This document shows positions 23,816 to 37,064 of a stretch of DNA of 64,000 nt, piece after piece. Position 1 is the stretch's first letter. Each line of letters opens with the position of its first letter. Origin of the DNA: Heloderma charlesbogerti (Eukaryota; Chordata; Lepidosauria; Squamata; Helodermatidae); contig JANEZZ010001570.1 in assembly GCA_026122225.1 (NCBI GenBank), positions 4,402,001 through 4,466,000 on the forward strand, read 5' to 3'. The notes beneath the pieces are model-generated. The model had not been told where the DNA came from. It ran no database searches and saw nothing but the letters and a program-made list of their open reading frames with translations. The position numbers and the translations under genes were made by a program.

Positions 23816-24729
23816 GAAGCCAGTGCCTAACTAACAATAATGCCAAATGCTTCTCACATTTGTGTCTCCATAACTCTCATTTCAATGTAGGTTTAGGAGT
23901 GATGGGAGAACTAGAAATTTGGCCATAAGCATTTTGGAGGAAGTCTACACAAAACAACTGGCAGCTCGTAAGATTGTCTAATCAAGCGTAGCAGCTGTGC
24001 TTGTGTTCAAACCATTCAATCACAGTAACACAGATGCCTAAAACTGGAGAACTGTGTATGCAACATCTGGTTTAGTTATGTAAGACTAAAATCTGATTTG
24101 GCTTTTGTAATAGCTTGTCATAAAGTACAATTTCTAAGACAGGATGCATGGAATAAGGAGATTGCACTATTATCTTTAAGCCATAACCTGGTCATCAGAG
24201 TTGCATGGTCTCACTCTTATATTGGTGATACACTATTGATTTGAAGTGTATAAACAACACACTATTAGTGGAAGTAGGACCAGAGCAGGGGCCGCACCAA
24301 AATAAAAGGAGAAAAAGTCACTGAAAGTGATGCTAAAAAAATATAAATATAATGTGGTATGTACAGTATGCCCAGGCCATTTCAACTAGTTGTCTTTAAC
24401 AGTGAGCAAATGTTACAGAATCTTATTCTACTGCCTTATTGGGGTCAGTGTTTCATTTCTAAATAGAGAGGTGGTGGGGCTTCAATTTGTGTGAGACATA
24501 AGCTATCACTCTGTAAACTCTGCTTCCTAATTCTGAGTTTGTAGGAAGGAGAGAGAGGCTACAGTTGCTCTCTGGTCAGATGAATGCACTCTTCATATAC
24601 TCAGAGGCACAGTCAGTTATTACTTAACTGTGATTTCTGTTTAAGAATTCTTTGCCAGTTTGGATTTTCAAACTGATCTTGGGCTAGTTGTGTATTCCTG
24701 TGCTCCAGTGTTCCTCAAATGTAAAATTG

Positions 24730-24768
24730 GTGTGTGTGTGTGTGTGTGTGCGTGTGCGTGCGCGCACG
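24730..24768. repeat. (TG)n/(CG)n microsatellite
   Basis: Ten or more TG units degrade into CG-containing units, a potential Z-DNA-forming tract. Confidence 0.9.
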
Positions 24769-25329
24769 AATGTGTGATATATCCATGTAGTGTATGGCTT
24801 GTCATCCAGAGCTATCTGCATGCACATTTACTTTCCACATTTCTGCTTGTGGCACATTTAAGTCTGAATTTTGCTGTCCTACCATTGTCTGCAAGGCTGT
24901 ACCTTTGGACTACCAAATTCTGCCTCATCCATTCATGCACAGAAGTCTCTCTATTTTCATCTTCCCATAGTGCAGGGTCAGGTTGGGGTGGGGGGATGAT
25001 CCCCTGGTAAGTAACAGTTGAACAATCCATAGTCCTGCTCTGCCCTGCCCCTGTTCAATGGGTTGTCCAAGCTATCATTATTTTAAAGTTTAATATGATC
25101 TCCTGTCCTAGGATGAGGTTGCTGCCTTCATGTCTTGACATACAATTTGAGTGAGCACAGCAGAAAACCCTCTGTAATTTATTTAGCATAATTATCAATG
25201 CAGGCCTAAGCAGAGGATGGAGGCTTCTTAATGCCCATCCTACTAAATTGCAAGACAGGGATGTGTTTCTCTGTAAAGGAAAAGAAATAATCATACCTAT
25301 TTATGAGTGCTGGTGTGATTTACTTTTCG

Positions 25330-25555
25330 TGGATAGAGTATTTGATTTAGACTTGGTAAACTTGGAGTCAAGTCAGCCATGAATTCACTGGGTGGTCTTA
25401 GGTAATTAACTCTTTCGGTCTGTTTCTATGCTTGTTTAGTTGGAAGTAAGCCTACTAAGTTCCATGGCATTTACCCCCCCCAAGTAAATGTCGACAGGAT
25501 TCCAGGCTCTCACTCAGCCTTGGTTCCCCATCTATAAGAAACGAGGGAAGAGAGA
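25330..25555 (+). mobile_element. tRNA-derived core SINE split by a MITE
   Basis: 'tggatagagtatttgattta', 'tcagccatgaattcactggg' and 'cttaggtaattaactc' match the SINE at 42191. The core resumes after about 25512 with 'actcagccttggttccccat'. Confidence 0.6.
25419..25512. mobile_element. Family P palindromic MITE inside the SINE
   Basis: 'ctatgcttgtttagttggaag', reduced by decay from the consensus, then 'aagtaaatgtcgacaggatt', facing arms of the family. It interrupts the SINE at 25330-25555. Confidence 0.55.
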
Positions 25556-28316
25556 TGACAGATTGACAGACTAAAGACACACCCGACTCTTTTCACAGCC
25601 ACATACCTCCATGTGCAGGAAGAGGGTTGGGTAGCGCTACCCCCATCCTATGAATAGGAAAGGTCAGTTAATCCAAAAGTGGCTTTCCAGATTATATCAG
25701 GCCTCTGTGGCAGGACAAAAAACTCCCCTGATCACTATGACAATGCTTCCCAATTCCTAACTCTTTAACCTGCTTCTGTCATCCCAGGGGCTAAGGGCAA
25801 AGCCAGTTCTACCCAACGCTCAAATACTGGTTTTCAAATGAAACAGATAAGGACTGTGGAACACTTTGCACACTTAAATTGCCATGGAAATGATTGGCAA
25901 GAATAAAAGTACCACTTGTACATTTTAAAATTACCGTTTATGAAATGTCACGTTTGCAGTATCATTAAGATTCTTTTTCTACAGAATGTGCATTTTTGTT
26001 CTGTAATGGCTAGATGATTCTTAGAAAGGAACAATTGCATTGGCAGCTGCCATATATGATATACAATCTTCAGCTACCTACCGTCAGCAATGAGGAAACA
26101 ACGTCAACACTCAGGCTATTCCCAAAGAATAACAACTCTTGTAAATGCTTTGAGGAAGGCTTGCAGATTGTTTTTCTTTCCTTTTTCCTTCTTTTGAACT
26201 CTGACACTGAAAATCAAGCAGCAAGGCTACATTTGTTCACTTTTCAGCTATTAATGCATGTTCCCATACTCCAGTTCTATCACAATATATAAGATCTTTG
26301 ACCTATAACAGATCTATCATAGTCGGGAAGTAGCTGAAATCTCAGGATGAACTGTTAAGGATGATCAGGATGATCTGTTAAGAAAATAAAATCTGTGACC
26401 CTGATATTTGCTGTGAATTCAAATAGCTTATATAGTTTATCACAGATATAATATATTTTAGCTGCTATAACATACTCTGACATAGGAGCCTGAAGCTTTG
26501 ACTAGTAGAAAATAAATGATTGGCAGAAAAAGAAAGAAGAAAAAGAAAGTCTTTCTTGTCTTAAAAAAAGAAAGTCAAATGCTGTACCAAAATAATACTA
26601 AAAGCTACTTAGCATTTATACAGTACTCTGGAGTGTTCACGATACTTTAGATATGAACACTCATAAATTATCTCAGTGATCTTTGCAATGACGCTGAAGT
26701 AGGTCAGTATTACATTATCAGGTTGAGGAAGTGGTAGGAATAAGATTGAGAAAGAATACTTCAGTTTTCTAAGAAAATACTGGCTTGCCTAAGGAGATGT
26801 AGCAAGTTCATGGCTGGGGCAATAACCAGGTATGAGATGTCTAGAACAACTTTCAAGAAGAATTAAACACATAATGATTGTACATATATTAGCTCACATA
26901 CATTTATCACAATATCGTCAAAGCTCCATAATTTTAGCATATAAATATAGTAATATAGCAAAATGATATCTGAATTTGAATTTAAACAGTGTCTGTGGTT
27001 AGAGGGTAAGGAAGGGTCGAAGGAGAGTTTTTGATGTGATGGAGGGGTGAGGGTGATAACAGGGAAGGTGGTAATAAGGAATCATGAGGGAACTGGATCG
27101 TGTGGCGATGATGACAACAGAGTGGCCATTTTATCAAGAGATACTGGGAGGAAGGAAGAAAGAAGCTGAGGGGAGGTAGGGACCAGGATAGGTTGACTGA
27201 GGGAAGTAGATAAGATTGTAGAAGGTAGCTCAATGTTATTGTTGAAGAAGGATGCAGCTTCCTGTAATAATCCAAATAACACAAATTATATGAATTCAAA
27301 TTTCTATTTGAACAGATGTTCAGTAGCTTGGCCCAATGTTTGCTGCAATTCTGCTACTTAAATTTGGGGTTAAAGGCATCTCTTCCTCTCCTCTCTCATA
27401 GACATGCTCAGAGTTGGGGGAGAGGAGAGGTGCATTTTACAACTGCTGAACAACTTCTCCCACTTGGATCAGAATCTGAGAAGAATGTCCACATTCCTCT
27501 GTTCCCTTCCCTTCCCTGTAGTAGTGCAGTAGCAACAGGTGAGGCAAAAAGGAGCCATTTACCCTTCCCTCTCATTATCTCTCCCTCAGTCATCCTACCT
27601 AACAGCGTGATGAGTACAGGAAATATGGCAGCTGCAGTTTTTCCAAGAGCCCTTTTTCAAAGGGCTCCCCCAGCATGGGAATGCTGGGGGGAAATCCCAA
27701 GATTTTCAATGTCCAGTAAAGACCATGTATGATTTCATACTTTGTGAGTCCAAAATTCCCTTGCAGGAAAATATTTGGTGATAACAATCCCATCTCTCCC
27801 CAAGCCCGGTTCTGGACACAGCTGATGCATGCGTGCACATTTCCCTCTGCTGCTCGCAAATATCCCTGATGGGCTAGTACAGGGACATTTCATTTAGATG
27901 TGGGACAGCATTCAAAATATGAACCCCTTCCTGAAGCCGGAAGTGGTATAGTCCAGAATTTACTGCCTAAGTCTATCACTTCATTCTAGGTAATGTGTCA
28001 ACTGGCTCTTAGATACGAGAAAAAAGATAACAAGAAAATGACTTCCCCCAAAACCCAGTCTGGGCTATATTTCGGAGTATTAGCTTGAGCCCAGCCATCT
28101 GCCAAATTATATCCCTGTTGTAAACACATTACTACAAGTAAGCCTGAGTGACTTCAAATTAAACTTAAATGGTGCCAATTAGCATACTTTCCAGGCTGCT
28201 GAAAGCTACACATATTCTACTCAATAACAAAGCTGAAAAATTCAGTTTTGGAACTGCATAAGCATAACACCGTCAACACTGTCCTGTCAATTATATTGAA
28301 TCCAGGTAAGGAACCT

Positions 28317-28368
28317 GTAAGGAACCTGTAATAACCAGTTGTGTAAGGAACCTGTAATAACCAGTTCT
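28317..28368. repeat. Two-copy tandem duplication, 26-bp unit
   Basis: 'gtaaggaacctgtaataacc' plus agttgt is present twice head to tail, the second copy with agttct. A further partial 'gtaaggaacct' precedes it. Confidence 0.85.
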
Positions 28369-30254
28369 CACATGCTGCCTTGGCCATTTTTTGACAGTCC
28401 AGATTCCTATTTAAATGTACGTTGCCCATAACAAAGAGGTTCTGTGACATTTCTACAACAGGTTGAAATCATGGTTTGCTTTAAACACATTCTGAATGGC
28501 ACTTTGAGCCTATGATGTACGTTTCACAAGACAACATTGCCAATGGAACATCTAAGATAACAACCACTCAGATTGGGGGATTGGGAGGGAGCAACACATC
28601 AACAGCAACATAGCCAAATGGCCACATTTTGACAAAAAAAGTGACTGTAACCATAGCTTCTCAGAGCTGAGCAGGGACTGTAAATCTGTTCTTCTCATCT
28701 CCCCACACTTCAAGACAAACCACCAGAGGGAATGCAAACAGATGCACTGAATTTATACATAGCCTAATTATAAACATATGCAAACTAGTTTTTATGTGCA
28801 AAACTATTCAAATCTCTCTGCTCTCAAGGGTGGGATGAAGAACGGTCAACAGGAGATGGTGACTTAATGGAGGACTGAGCTGGCAATCCCGCTAAACGCC
28901 ATTTCTTTAGGTGGAACACTGTGGTGAGATCCAGACAACACAGAGCTACCTGGTAGCCAATGTATCCCACATTGGAGGGAGCTGGTTATCTGTAGTGGCC
29001 TGTCAAGTGCTAAAGCAGATTCTACCACACCTTCAAAACTGTATTATGAGGGTAGAAAGGATATAATAAAATCAACTTCACAGCCGGGACAGTCACCACC
29101 GATCAACAGTTCTCCACATAGATGGACTGAGTTTCCACATGTTGAGATTATAATCCACCAGTCACGTGATCCACCCGAAAGAAGAAGAACAAAAGGCAAG
29201 ATGGGAGAAAACCTCTGGCCAATCTTACACTGAACCCCTTGAACCGAAACAGGGTGGTCGCCATCTCCGTTCTGCAGATTACAAGCAGCTGAGCTTGAGG
29301 TACAGAAAAACCTTGACTGCAAAGCCTGAACACATAGTTTTTAATTTGTTTTACATAATTATGGTTTAAATTAGTTGTACTCTACAGAGAATAATTATGC
29401 CACTACAAAGTAAAGAAGAGATGGTATATGAACTAGTATTTATGTGCCTTGCAAATAATTCTTTTTGTGCACACACATTGCTAATTACCTCAACACTCAA
29501 CTTCTGTAATGAGTAAGTAAATTCCATAGCTGCTTGGAAAAATTAAAGCAAGGAGTCCCCTGATCCCTCTGCAAGTGAAGTGACCTCTTTACGCTTCAGT
29601 CAATCTACCAGCATAATTATTAATTGTATGCATTTGGAGCTCTTCATGCACATGCTATGGACAGTGTCTGGAGAAGAGAAGGACACCTGTATGGGTTTCT
29701 TTGAGCTTATGCACACATTCTGTTTTATCCCTTGCATCTCTTTAAGATATAACAGCACCTTTCATAGATAAATAGAGGCAATCTAAAACAGGATTTCTAA
29801 AAAGAGTAGTTTCAGGGGTCAAACCTCCATGGAAGTCACATTTTCTGACTTCTTTACCATGTCACTAATGAAAAATGTGTGTGGCGCTGGCTGTGATTTC
29901 TCAGCGGTAGTACAAAGGCACTAGATATGTGCTGGTAGGCTCACCTTTTTATTATTTCACATATATCAGGACTGAGCCTTGTCATTTAAAATAGGTTGTG
30001 TCAGAGTACTAGATACATTTAATCCCTTTGTGATTCAGAAAAGAGAAAACAACAACAAAGAAAGTTAACATTCAGCTAACCTCAGACACAATAGGGGACA
30101 GATGCAGCTACCATAAACCTAGGTAAAACTTAACTATTCCCTGCAATATACACTGAAAAAATATAACATGCCATGAGTGCTCTGATTGCTGTCATCTTTA
30201 GATCAAAAAAATGTAAGCAGGGCTATATATATTTGCAATTCAGCAAACTAATAT

Positions 30255-30345
30255 GAAGGTGCACACTACTGCATACTACTTGGGTGAGTCCTATTGACCA
30301 AAGTGGGACTTAATTCTGAGTAAATATGCATAGGATTGCACTGTT
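30255..30345. mobile_element. Family P palindromic MITE
   Basis: 'tgggtgagtcctattgacca', 'gtgggacttaattctgagta' and 'aatatgcataggattgcact' match the family. TTA follows the right end. Confidence 0.6.
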
Positions 30346-30604
30346 AATTGCGATCTCATCTGCATGTGGAAGATGCTAATAGCCTGAGTGCCCCAAAGTC
30401 TGAGGCTGAGACACCAAAGTGATAACAGGCACAGAATAATAACTTCTCTGTTTGGCAGTAAGTATCAAATAAGCTAACAAGTAAAGAAGTGTAATAAATT
30501 GTGTTTTATGCAGCTGCAAATCTTCAATCATTTACAGCAAGTAGGGTTTCTACCTTCACACATCATCCAAATCTGGCATAACTTGCTGATTTAAGGAGTC
30601 TTTT

Positions 30605-30832
30605 TTTCAGGCCAAATCTAACATTACACAAGTGGACTTTCACTCATGCCATGTGACTTTCCTCTCCTCTCCTGCACCCTGCAGCCCTCGTATTCTCCAA
30701 ATTAGCTTTGGAGGGGTCCTCCACCTTTTAGAGGAGATTTAGAGGCCATGTGGGGGGCTGCAGAGGGAAATCGTTCCACTGATGGAAGCCCTTCTGTGAG
30801 CAGAAAAGGCTAATTGGATACAACCTTTCATT
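30605..30832. mobile_element. TGGGTTGGAT-family MITE, divergent copy
   Basis: The left 'caggccaaatctaacatta' and right 'ttggatacaacctttca' ends, with an internal 'ctctcctgcaccctgcag...', resemble the element at 22761. Confidence 0.45.
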
Positions 30833-31857
30833 TTTTACTTCTCCATGAATAAAAAAGAGAGAATCTGGAAAGCAACATATACTTCCAGAGGTCTCATATT
30901 AACAATGAGCTACCAAATCCAGATATCTTGAAAAATATATTTAGGGGGGAAACGGCGACTGATTTAACGTTCCCCGCCCCTTAATGTTTTGATAATAATG
31001 GGAATTTTGTTTGCCATGCATTCTCAGGATTTGGCCTCCAATATTTCATGATGAAAAAGTATTGCATTTCTGTCAAAATAGATAAGCATTCTTTAAGATA
31101 ATAAGAAGATTTAACCCCATCTGGGGAATGACAAATTTGAAAAACTTAAAAGAGAATACAATTCTTTCATTCTTATCCCTTCAGTAATGTTGTTGCTGCT
31201 TATCTTAATTCATTTATAACACTGCCTGAGCATTCAAGGTAGGCAGCATAAAGTGCCTTCATTTTTGTTTTAATAAGATCCCATAGGACTTCCATAGTAC
31301 AGAGTATTTTTTATCATTGATAAGAATGTGCATATTTTATTTTGTGCTGGTGCATATTTTATTTTTCAAATCATTGGCAGAGAAGTAAATATACACCAGC
31401 TTTACTTTCCACAACAATATACATTCCTAGTAACTACACTTACTCCTGAATATACAGGAAACAACACTGAAAAAAACTTCAGCTCTAAAAAAATTATTTG
31501 CTCAAGGAAAATGAGACCTGGGAAGTTTGCTTGCTCGCTCCTATGGTATTATCTGTGAAATTCTTTCAACAACCATCCACCATGTGAATCCTTACATTTT
31601 GTACTCCTTGAAAAAAACTTACTATGTCCAAGTGTTTCTCTGTCAGTTATTCTCTAGAAAAATATGGTTTACTACATTACCTCCATTATCATTTACCTGT
31701 GTGCTACTCTTTCTAGTCATAACTAGTTTTGTGTCTTGTAATCATGGGTTTCATGATTCATGATTAATAGCACTTTTTTTGAAGTGAAGCAGCGTACAGA
31801 GAACGTACACCAAACATGCAAATATGTCAACAAAAGTAGTTAATTCAGGAATATTTC

Positions 31858-31923
31858 AGCTTGGGGATTGGACTCGATGGCCTTGTAGGCCCCTTCCAAC
31901 CCTACTATTCTACGATTCTATGA
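31858..31923 (+). mobile_element. CR1 LINE terminal fragment
   Basis: 'ggggattggactcgatggcc' and 'ccccttccaaccctac', then the octamer-like tail 'attctacgattctatga' typical of the CR1 3' end. Confidence 0.8.
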
Positions 31924-32579
31924 GCCTCCCTGTTGACACAATGGTGGTCATTTGATGGACTAAACAAATAAGGGCACAGTTCTTAACACTGGGACACTTG
32001 GGAATTAATTCCGACACGGCACAGGCAACCAAGCAAGTGACTATGTAAGCTGTCAGTGAAATGTCTCAAACCAACACAACAGAAGATCCTACCTTTTCTA
32101 CAGAATCAACTGAAACCTCAAATAATCCACTACTACCTGCCCATGAACCTACTCACACTCTTAGATCTTCATCAATGGATCTGGGACAAGGTTTCTTGAT
32201 GCGGGTGCCTACTTTGTGAAATTCTTTGCCCCAAAATATCTAGACAGCTCCCTCCTTGCCTGCCTTCAGATGCTAGGTGACTGACTGAGTTATTGTTGAT
32301 CATCCGATGGTGTGTCCCCCGCCCCCGGTTTGCTCTCCTTCAGCTGTTAGTGAAAATATTTTCTGAAATCTTAAAACTTTTTTTTAAGTTAATCAAAAGG
32401 AAAAGATCTGGGCACTCAACAAACAGTTTCTGGATCAATTATGTATTAAAAACTGCTTAAGGCGATACATAATTAAAACACACACACACATACACACACA
32501 CAAGAATGCAATCTTGTGGTCCCCGGGGGTCATAGGATATTGCAGAGAGGAAGGTCTGCAGTTGGATGAACACACTTAC

Positions 32580-32650
32580 TAAGAAGTGAAGCCCAAATGA
32601 ACACAATGGAACTTACTTCCAAGTAAATATGCAAAGGACAGCACTGTACT
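32580..32650. mobile_element. Family P MITE remnant
   Basis: 'gaacacaatggaacttactt' and 'ccaagtaaatatgcaaagga' follow the family order. The left TIR is not clear. Confidence 0.4.
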
Positions 32651-35305
32651 ACACTATATGGGATCTTAATGATATAGGGCGGGATACAAATGTTTTAAAT
32701 AAAATAAATAAATAAAATATGTAGTGCACAGCCTGCCAATTCACACAGTGCAGTTGCTGCTACTATTTTGAACCATAATAGCATATTGACAGAGAAATAC
32801 ATTGTTCTACTGTAACTTGAACGAAAAGAACAAACACTATCCTGGTTTTCAAGTCAGTGGAGAACAGGCTCTTGCAGAATAACTGAATATGGCAAATGAC
32901 AGCAGAACCTTCAGCAATGTGCAATAAGAAAGAAAGGGAATTTGGGCAGTGATCTTTGGAATGGGTAGAGGGATATTACAATCATATGCACTTACAGAGC
33001 GCTTCTCTTGGCTGGAGCTTGTGACAGCATGTACCCATATTGGGGAACTAGTTTCATTGGCCTATATTGTATGAAGTGGTTCTGAACTAGACCAGTTACA
33101 CATGTCATAAACAATCAGCAAACTTACCCATCATAAGCCTTGCCAGGACTGATTTCAGGGTGCACAAAAGCAGGAAATCTATTCTTTTGTTCAATTAATT
33201 ATTGTGGTTTTTTTTCTCCCCAATTAACCAGTTTTCCTATACTATGGAGTGAATGGGCTGACACATTTGCTCTAGGAAAGTCAGGAGTATGTATGGTCAC
33301 TTGCTTTCCATCCAACCACATGCTCTTTATTTAAGACCACCAGTGTTGCACACCACAATGGTAGAAATGAGGCAGTCTTAAGCTGCATTTTGAGTAGTAT
33401 GAAAATGCCCTTGGCCTGAGATGGATGGGCAAGGAACCTTTCTGCAAGCCAATGAGCAGTTTCCCCCTTTTAAACGCAAGGCTGCCAAATTGCAAAGGTG
33501 CTTTTGTGAAATCACCTATTGTACACCAGCTGCTGATCTGAAACAAGCAGACAAGCTACAGTTGTTCATCTCCTGCCAAGTCTCCAGACATGAAAGGCTC
33601 ATGTTTTACCTCGCTGACCAAACAGATCTTGCTTTTGCCAGCAAATACATATGCTACGACAGCTTGAAGGTTGCCAAATAAAAAAATAAATAAAAGGGTT
33701 AAAAAAAAAATCCATTCTAGACATTCAAAGCTAGCCTGGGGTTTGTGGGGGAGGACGACATTTTAGGTCCTCAGCTTTTTCAGGATAACAAAGGCTTCAC
33801 TGTTTACCATAATGGCAGCCCCATACCTTGTATTACATTATAGTGCAAAAAGGCCTTGCTCCTGAGCCCTGTGAGTTCAATAGCAAAAATTCAATAAACA
33901 TTAATGGCAGTGAGATCTGAAATGTTTCCCATTCCACTCCAGTCATGTTCTAATCGAGATTTCCCAGTAACTGACAACTGAATTTATTGTTATGTTTAAA
34001 ACGATCATGCTCGCTTAGATGCCATCAAAGCATGTACATCTAAAAATATTTTCCTTCATTCCAAAAACCATTGGAGTACTACCATAAATAATAAATGGGG
34101 TAGCAGGGAAAAGGGTGGAAGGGCACTCCAGCCAAAGTCAGGCACTTTTAAGTCCCATTGACTTCAATGTGAGAGAGTTGAACATGTATTTAATCTTCCC
34201 CATGAAGATTAAAGTCAATGAAGTTTATAATGCAATCCCATACAATATTTCCTAGGAACTAAGGTCCGTTGTGTCCATTTGGGGATTATTCTCTAGTAAG
34301 TGTGTGTGTGTGCGCTGACATGTGTGCCCACAGAATTTATGACAGAAAATGCATTCCAGATATTTCAAAGCATAGAAGTGAAGTGGATTCCAAACTTTAT
34401 CATTCTGTTTAAGCTGAAATGGTTTGTCAGAAAACCAAATAAAGAAGTTGCTGCATTTTAAAATATATAGCTAGACTGATATAAATTGGATGCAGATTAA
34501 ATTTATTAATATAAATTGGGTGCAGTGGTTTAGCTCTCACTGAAACTAATGTGAAAACGAAGTCATGATTAATTTAAATCCCATGGATTTCTACAGAACC
34601 TAAGCCTGGATCCAAACTTATTTTTATTCCCCTCCACCCCAAACTAATTATGAACTGAAAGCCATGTCTAAAAACGGCTGTTGAAGTACACACACAAATG
34701 AACAGTGTGTTTCTAACACACTGAAGTATCATAATTTTATCCTGCATTAGATAAAGTCATTATATCTATTCTGGGACTCCTACCAGCTGTAGTGCACCTG
34801 CTTTGCAATCCAGGAGTCAGAACAGATGCCATGCAGTGACCCTGAGCTAATTCCTGGAGTCCAAACTCAATGAGCCGGACCTAATATTAGCACTGGTATC
34901 AAGGCTCAAAATGGGCTTGACGCAGGTAGGATCAGGCAAGGTCTTACCACACCTGCATCTATGTCTGAATGTGCCTTCCGGTGCTGGGGATTTATAGGAG
35001 TGAGGGGATGCAATAAAATTGTGACTGTGCAACCAACATTTCATATAAATAAATAGCAATATCCTCCTTTTTTCAGCTACCTCATCTATAAAGTGAAGAT
35101 AATAATCTGGTCAGTAAGAACAATATGGAAATCTGGCAGCCATACATACAATACATTGATAGAAATCTCACCAATGCAATAATGGCTCATACAATTTCAG
35201 TGCCCATATAGCAATATTTTGACCTTATGTTAACTGAAATGGGAACATAACAGTTACACCACAGAATATTTGCAATGAAGTGCATATGCAATTCTCTCAC
35301 ACATT

Positions 35306-35396
35306 GGGTTGCATCCAATGATAGAAATGGACAAACTTAAGTTTCCATCATTTCAATAGGTCTACTCTTAAAGAGAACTCATGTTAGTTACAACCC
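35306..35396. mobile_element. Short MITE with TGGGTTG termini
   Basis: 'ttgggttgcatccaatgata' at the left faces 'catgttagttacaacccca' at the right, around 'aagtttccatcatttcaata'. No clear duplication. Confidence 0.5.
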
Positions 35397-36271
35397 CAAA
35401 GTTCTGAAGATATGGATAAAAAACTGTTGGCATTTATACAATACCAGTGTCCTTTAAAATGGCCTTAGACAGTTTACAAATACAGCCAATTACATTATCC
35501 TTGACAAATAGTATCAACAATGGTAGAAAGAGAACTGGCCATAGAAAGAGAACTGACCAGAGAAGAGAACACACACCTTTGATTAGTCAGGATGTAAGGG
35601 GAGAAACAGTGAGGCATCTGTGGCTTATGCTATGTGTCTTCCCTTCAGAATTTAACATTGCTTTACTTTGTTTTTTCTTTTTTATGGTAAGATGAAATTA
35701 ACTTTATTAAATAAATTATAGAAATTATAGAAGGTAATTTTAGGATAACTTCCATTTAAATGTCTAGGAGATACACCTCAGTTCAACATCAAAAGTAGTA
35801 ACAAACTGCAGGATGTTTTATTGCTGGCAATTATTTTTAATACATTATGTGCTTCTCATGAAACAGAATGCAAGTTCCCTCACTCCTCCTCTTCTCTTAT
35901 TAAATTGAAATACTTCCTTCTGGTTCTCAGTATCAGAGAAAGCATCAAGGAACTATTGTTGGCAAATAAATGAGTCATCTGTGACCAACCTGTAGCACTA
36001 CCATTCCAAAGAGCAGAGAACTGTGTTTGACTTGCTGTGTTGTTACTCTAAACAAATAGATGCATTTGGAATGTAAAGATGCAACCTCATCTACACACTC
36101 AGAATAAGGCAACAGAATCCTGAGAAGATAGAGCAGATTGTACCATTGCAGGCTGCGGTGGAAGGTGCCTTTTTGTTTAATGCCCTCTGGTGTAAAAAAA
36201 TAAAAATAAAACACAAAACACAAAATCTCCTGCAAGTTAGAAAAGTAATATAGGCAGAGGTTTATAATAAG

Positions 36272-36894
36272 GGGCCGATCTACATTGCGCCCACCATCGC
36301 AATGAATTCGGTGTCCCGTCGGGTTAAACGATCTCGCATTAAAACGTGATTATTCACACTCACCCATTTTCCCTGTTGCAGTGCTTCATCAAATGCGCGA
36401 ACTCGGTTCACACTCAAGCGCTGTGCTGTTTTCTTGCATGCGCTTGTCTGATCTCGGAAGCTAAGCGGGGTCAGCTCCGGTCAGTAGTTGGATGGGCGAC
36501 TGCCTGGGAATCAGGCTTCCTGCACTGAGCAGGGGGTTGTTCTATCCTTTCAAATGAGACTAGGTTTTACCCCCTCCTATCCCCCGCTCCTGGTTTTTTT
36601 TTGTTTTTAAATTAAGGCGTTATCCTTGCAGAATTGGGTCTTCTCTGCGATGTTTTTTTTTCCTAATTCAGGCATCATCTTTGAAGATTCGAAGTTGTAA
36701 AGCTACCGGATACAGTAGTGAAGGCGGAAAATCAGAGCACATTAAGGGGAAATACCGGGATATTAGGGTATTGAAAGCGGGAGCACAGAAGTGGGAAATT
36801 CCGGTTCCAATTCGAGGCAGGTACTGCGTAGTGTGAAAGGCGGACGGTGAAACCTCATTGGAAGCGAAAAAAGGCGGTAAGTGTAGATCCAGCC
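36272..36894. mobile_element. CpG-rich TIR element carrying 5S rRNA-derived sequence
   Basis: The left end 'gggccgatctacattgcgcc' and the complement of the right end 'ggctggatctacacttaccgcc' form imperfect TIRs. The 5' half keeps many CpGs ('ccgtcgggttaaacgatctcg'), suggesting a younger insertion than its neighbours. It carries the 5S-like block at 36440-36523. No transposase frame is seen and the target duplication is not obvious. Confidence 0.55.
36440..36523 (+). pseudogene. 5S rRNA-derived segment (internal control region)
   Basis: 'gtctgatctcggaagctaag' matches 5S rRNA from about position 40, then 'cggggtc' (box A), 'agtagttggatgggcgac' (box C) and 'tgcctgggaa'. It is followed by 'gcactgagcagggggttg', which resembles the start of a CR1-type SINE tail. 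The 5' third of 5S is absent, so it is not a functional gene. Most likely the head of a 5S-derived SINE (SINE3-like). Confidence 0.75.
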
Positions 36895-37018
36895 AATATC
36901 TTTTTTTTTTTTTTCTGGTTGTGCTATTTATTGCTACTGCTACTATTATGATTTCCTCTTCTTCCAGGCAGATTTTTATGTAGGATAGCATCCACACCAC
37001 CTCTTACAACTTGAAATT

Positions 37019-37064
37019 TTATTTATTTATTTATTTCATTTCTATACTGCCCAATAGCCGAAGA
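37019..37064 (-). mobile_element. L2-type LINE 3' tail
   Basis: (attt)n followed by 'ctatactgcccaatagccga', the inverted L2 end, severely 5'-truncated. Confidence 0.6.

Larger units (their letters stand above)
14620..24729. other. Unassigned intron segments, 14.6-24.7 kb
   Basis: 14620-15722, 16691-17884, 18221-19894, 20035-21087, 22346-22757 and 22931-23565 show no gene. A G-rich stretch at 19280-19440 and a tract with SINE-like wording at 17455-17540 ('ataccccacttttcatctag') are the only notable compositions. Confidence 0.5.
25556..36271. other. Unassigned intron segments, 25.6-36.3 kb
   Basis: A long AT-rich stretch, mostly without recognisable elements apart from those listed. 26690-26830 ('gacgctgaagtaggtcagta', 'cttgcctaaggagatgtagc') resembles a very old MIR-like core SINE, and 32480-32502 is a (CA)n tract. 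Confidence 0.45.

Noticed and set aside
29044..29369. Paired frames near 29.1-29.4 kb as a small gene
   Set aside because: No recognisable protein, no splice context and frames open on both strands, as expected by chance.
36440..36523. Functional 5S rRNA gene
   Set aside because: The first third of 5S rRNA is missing and the 3' stem partner is absent.
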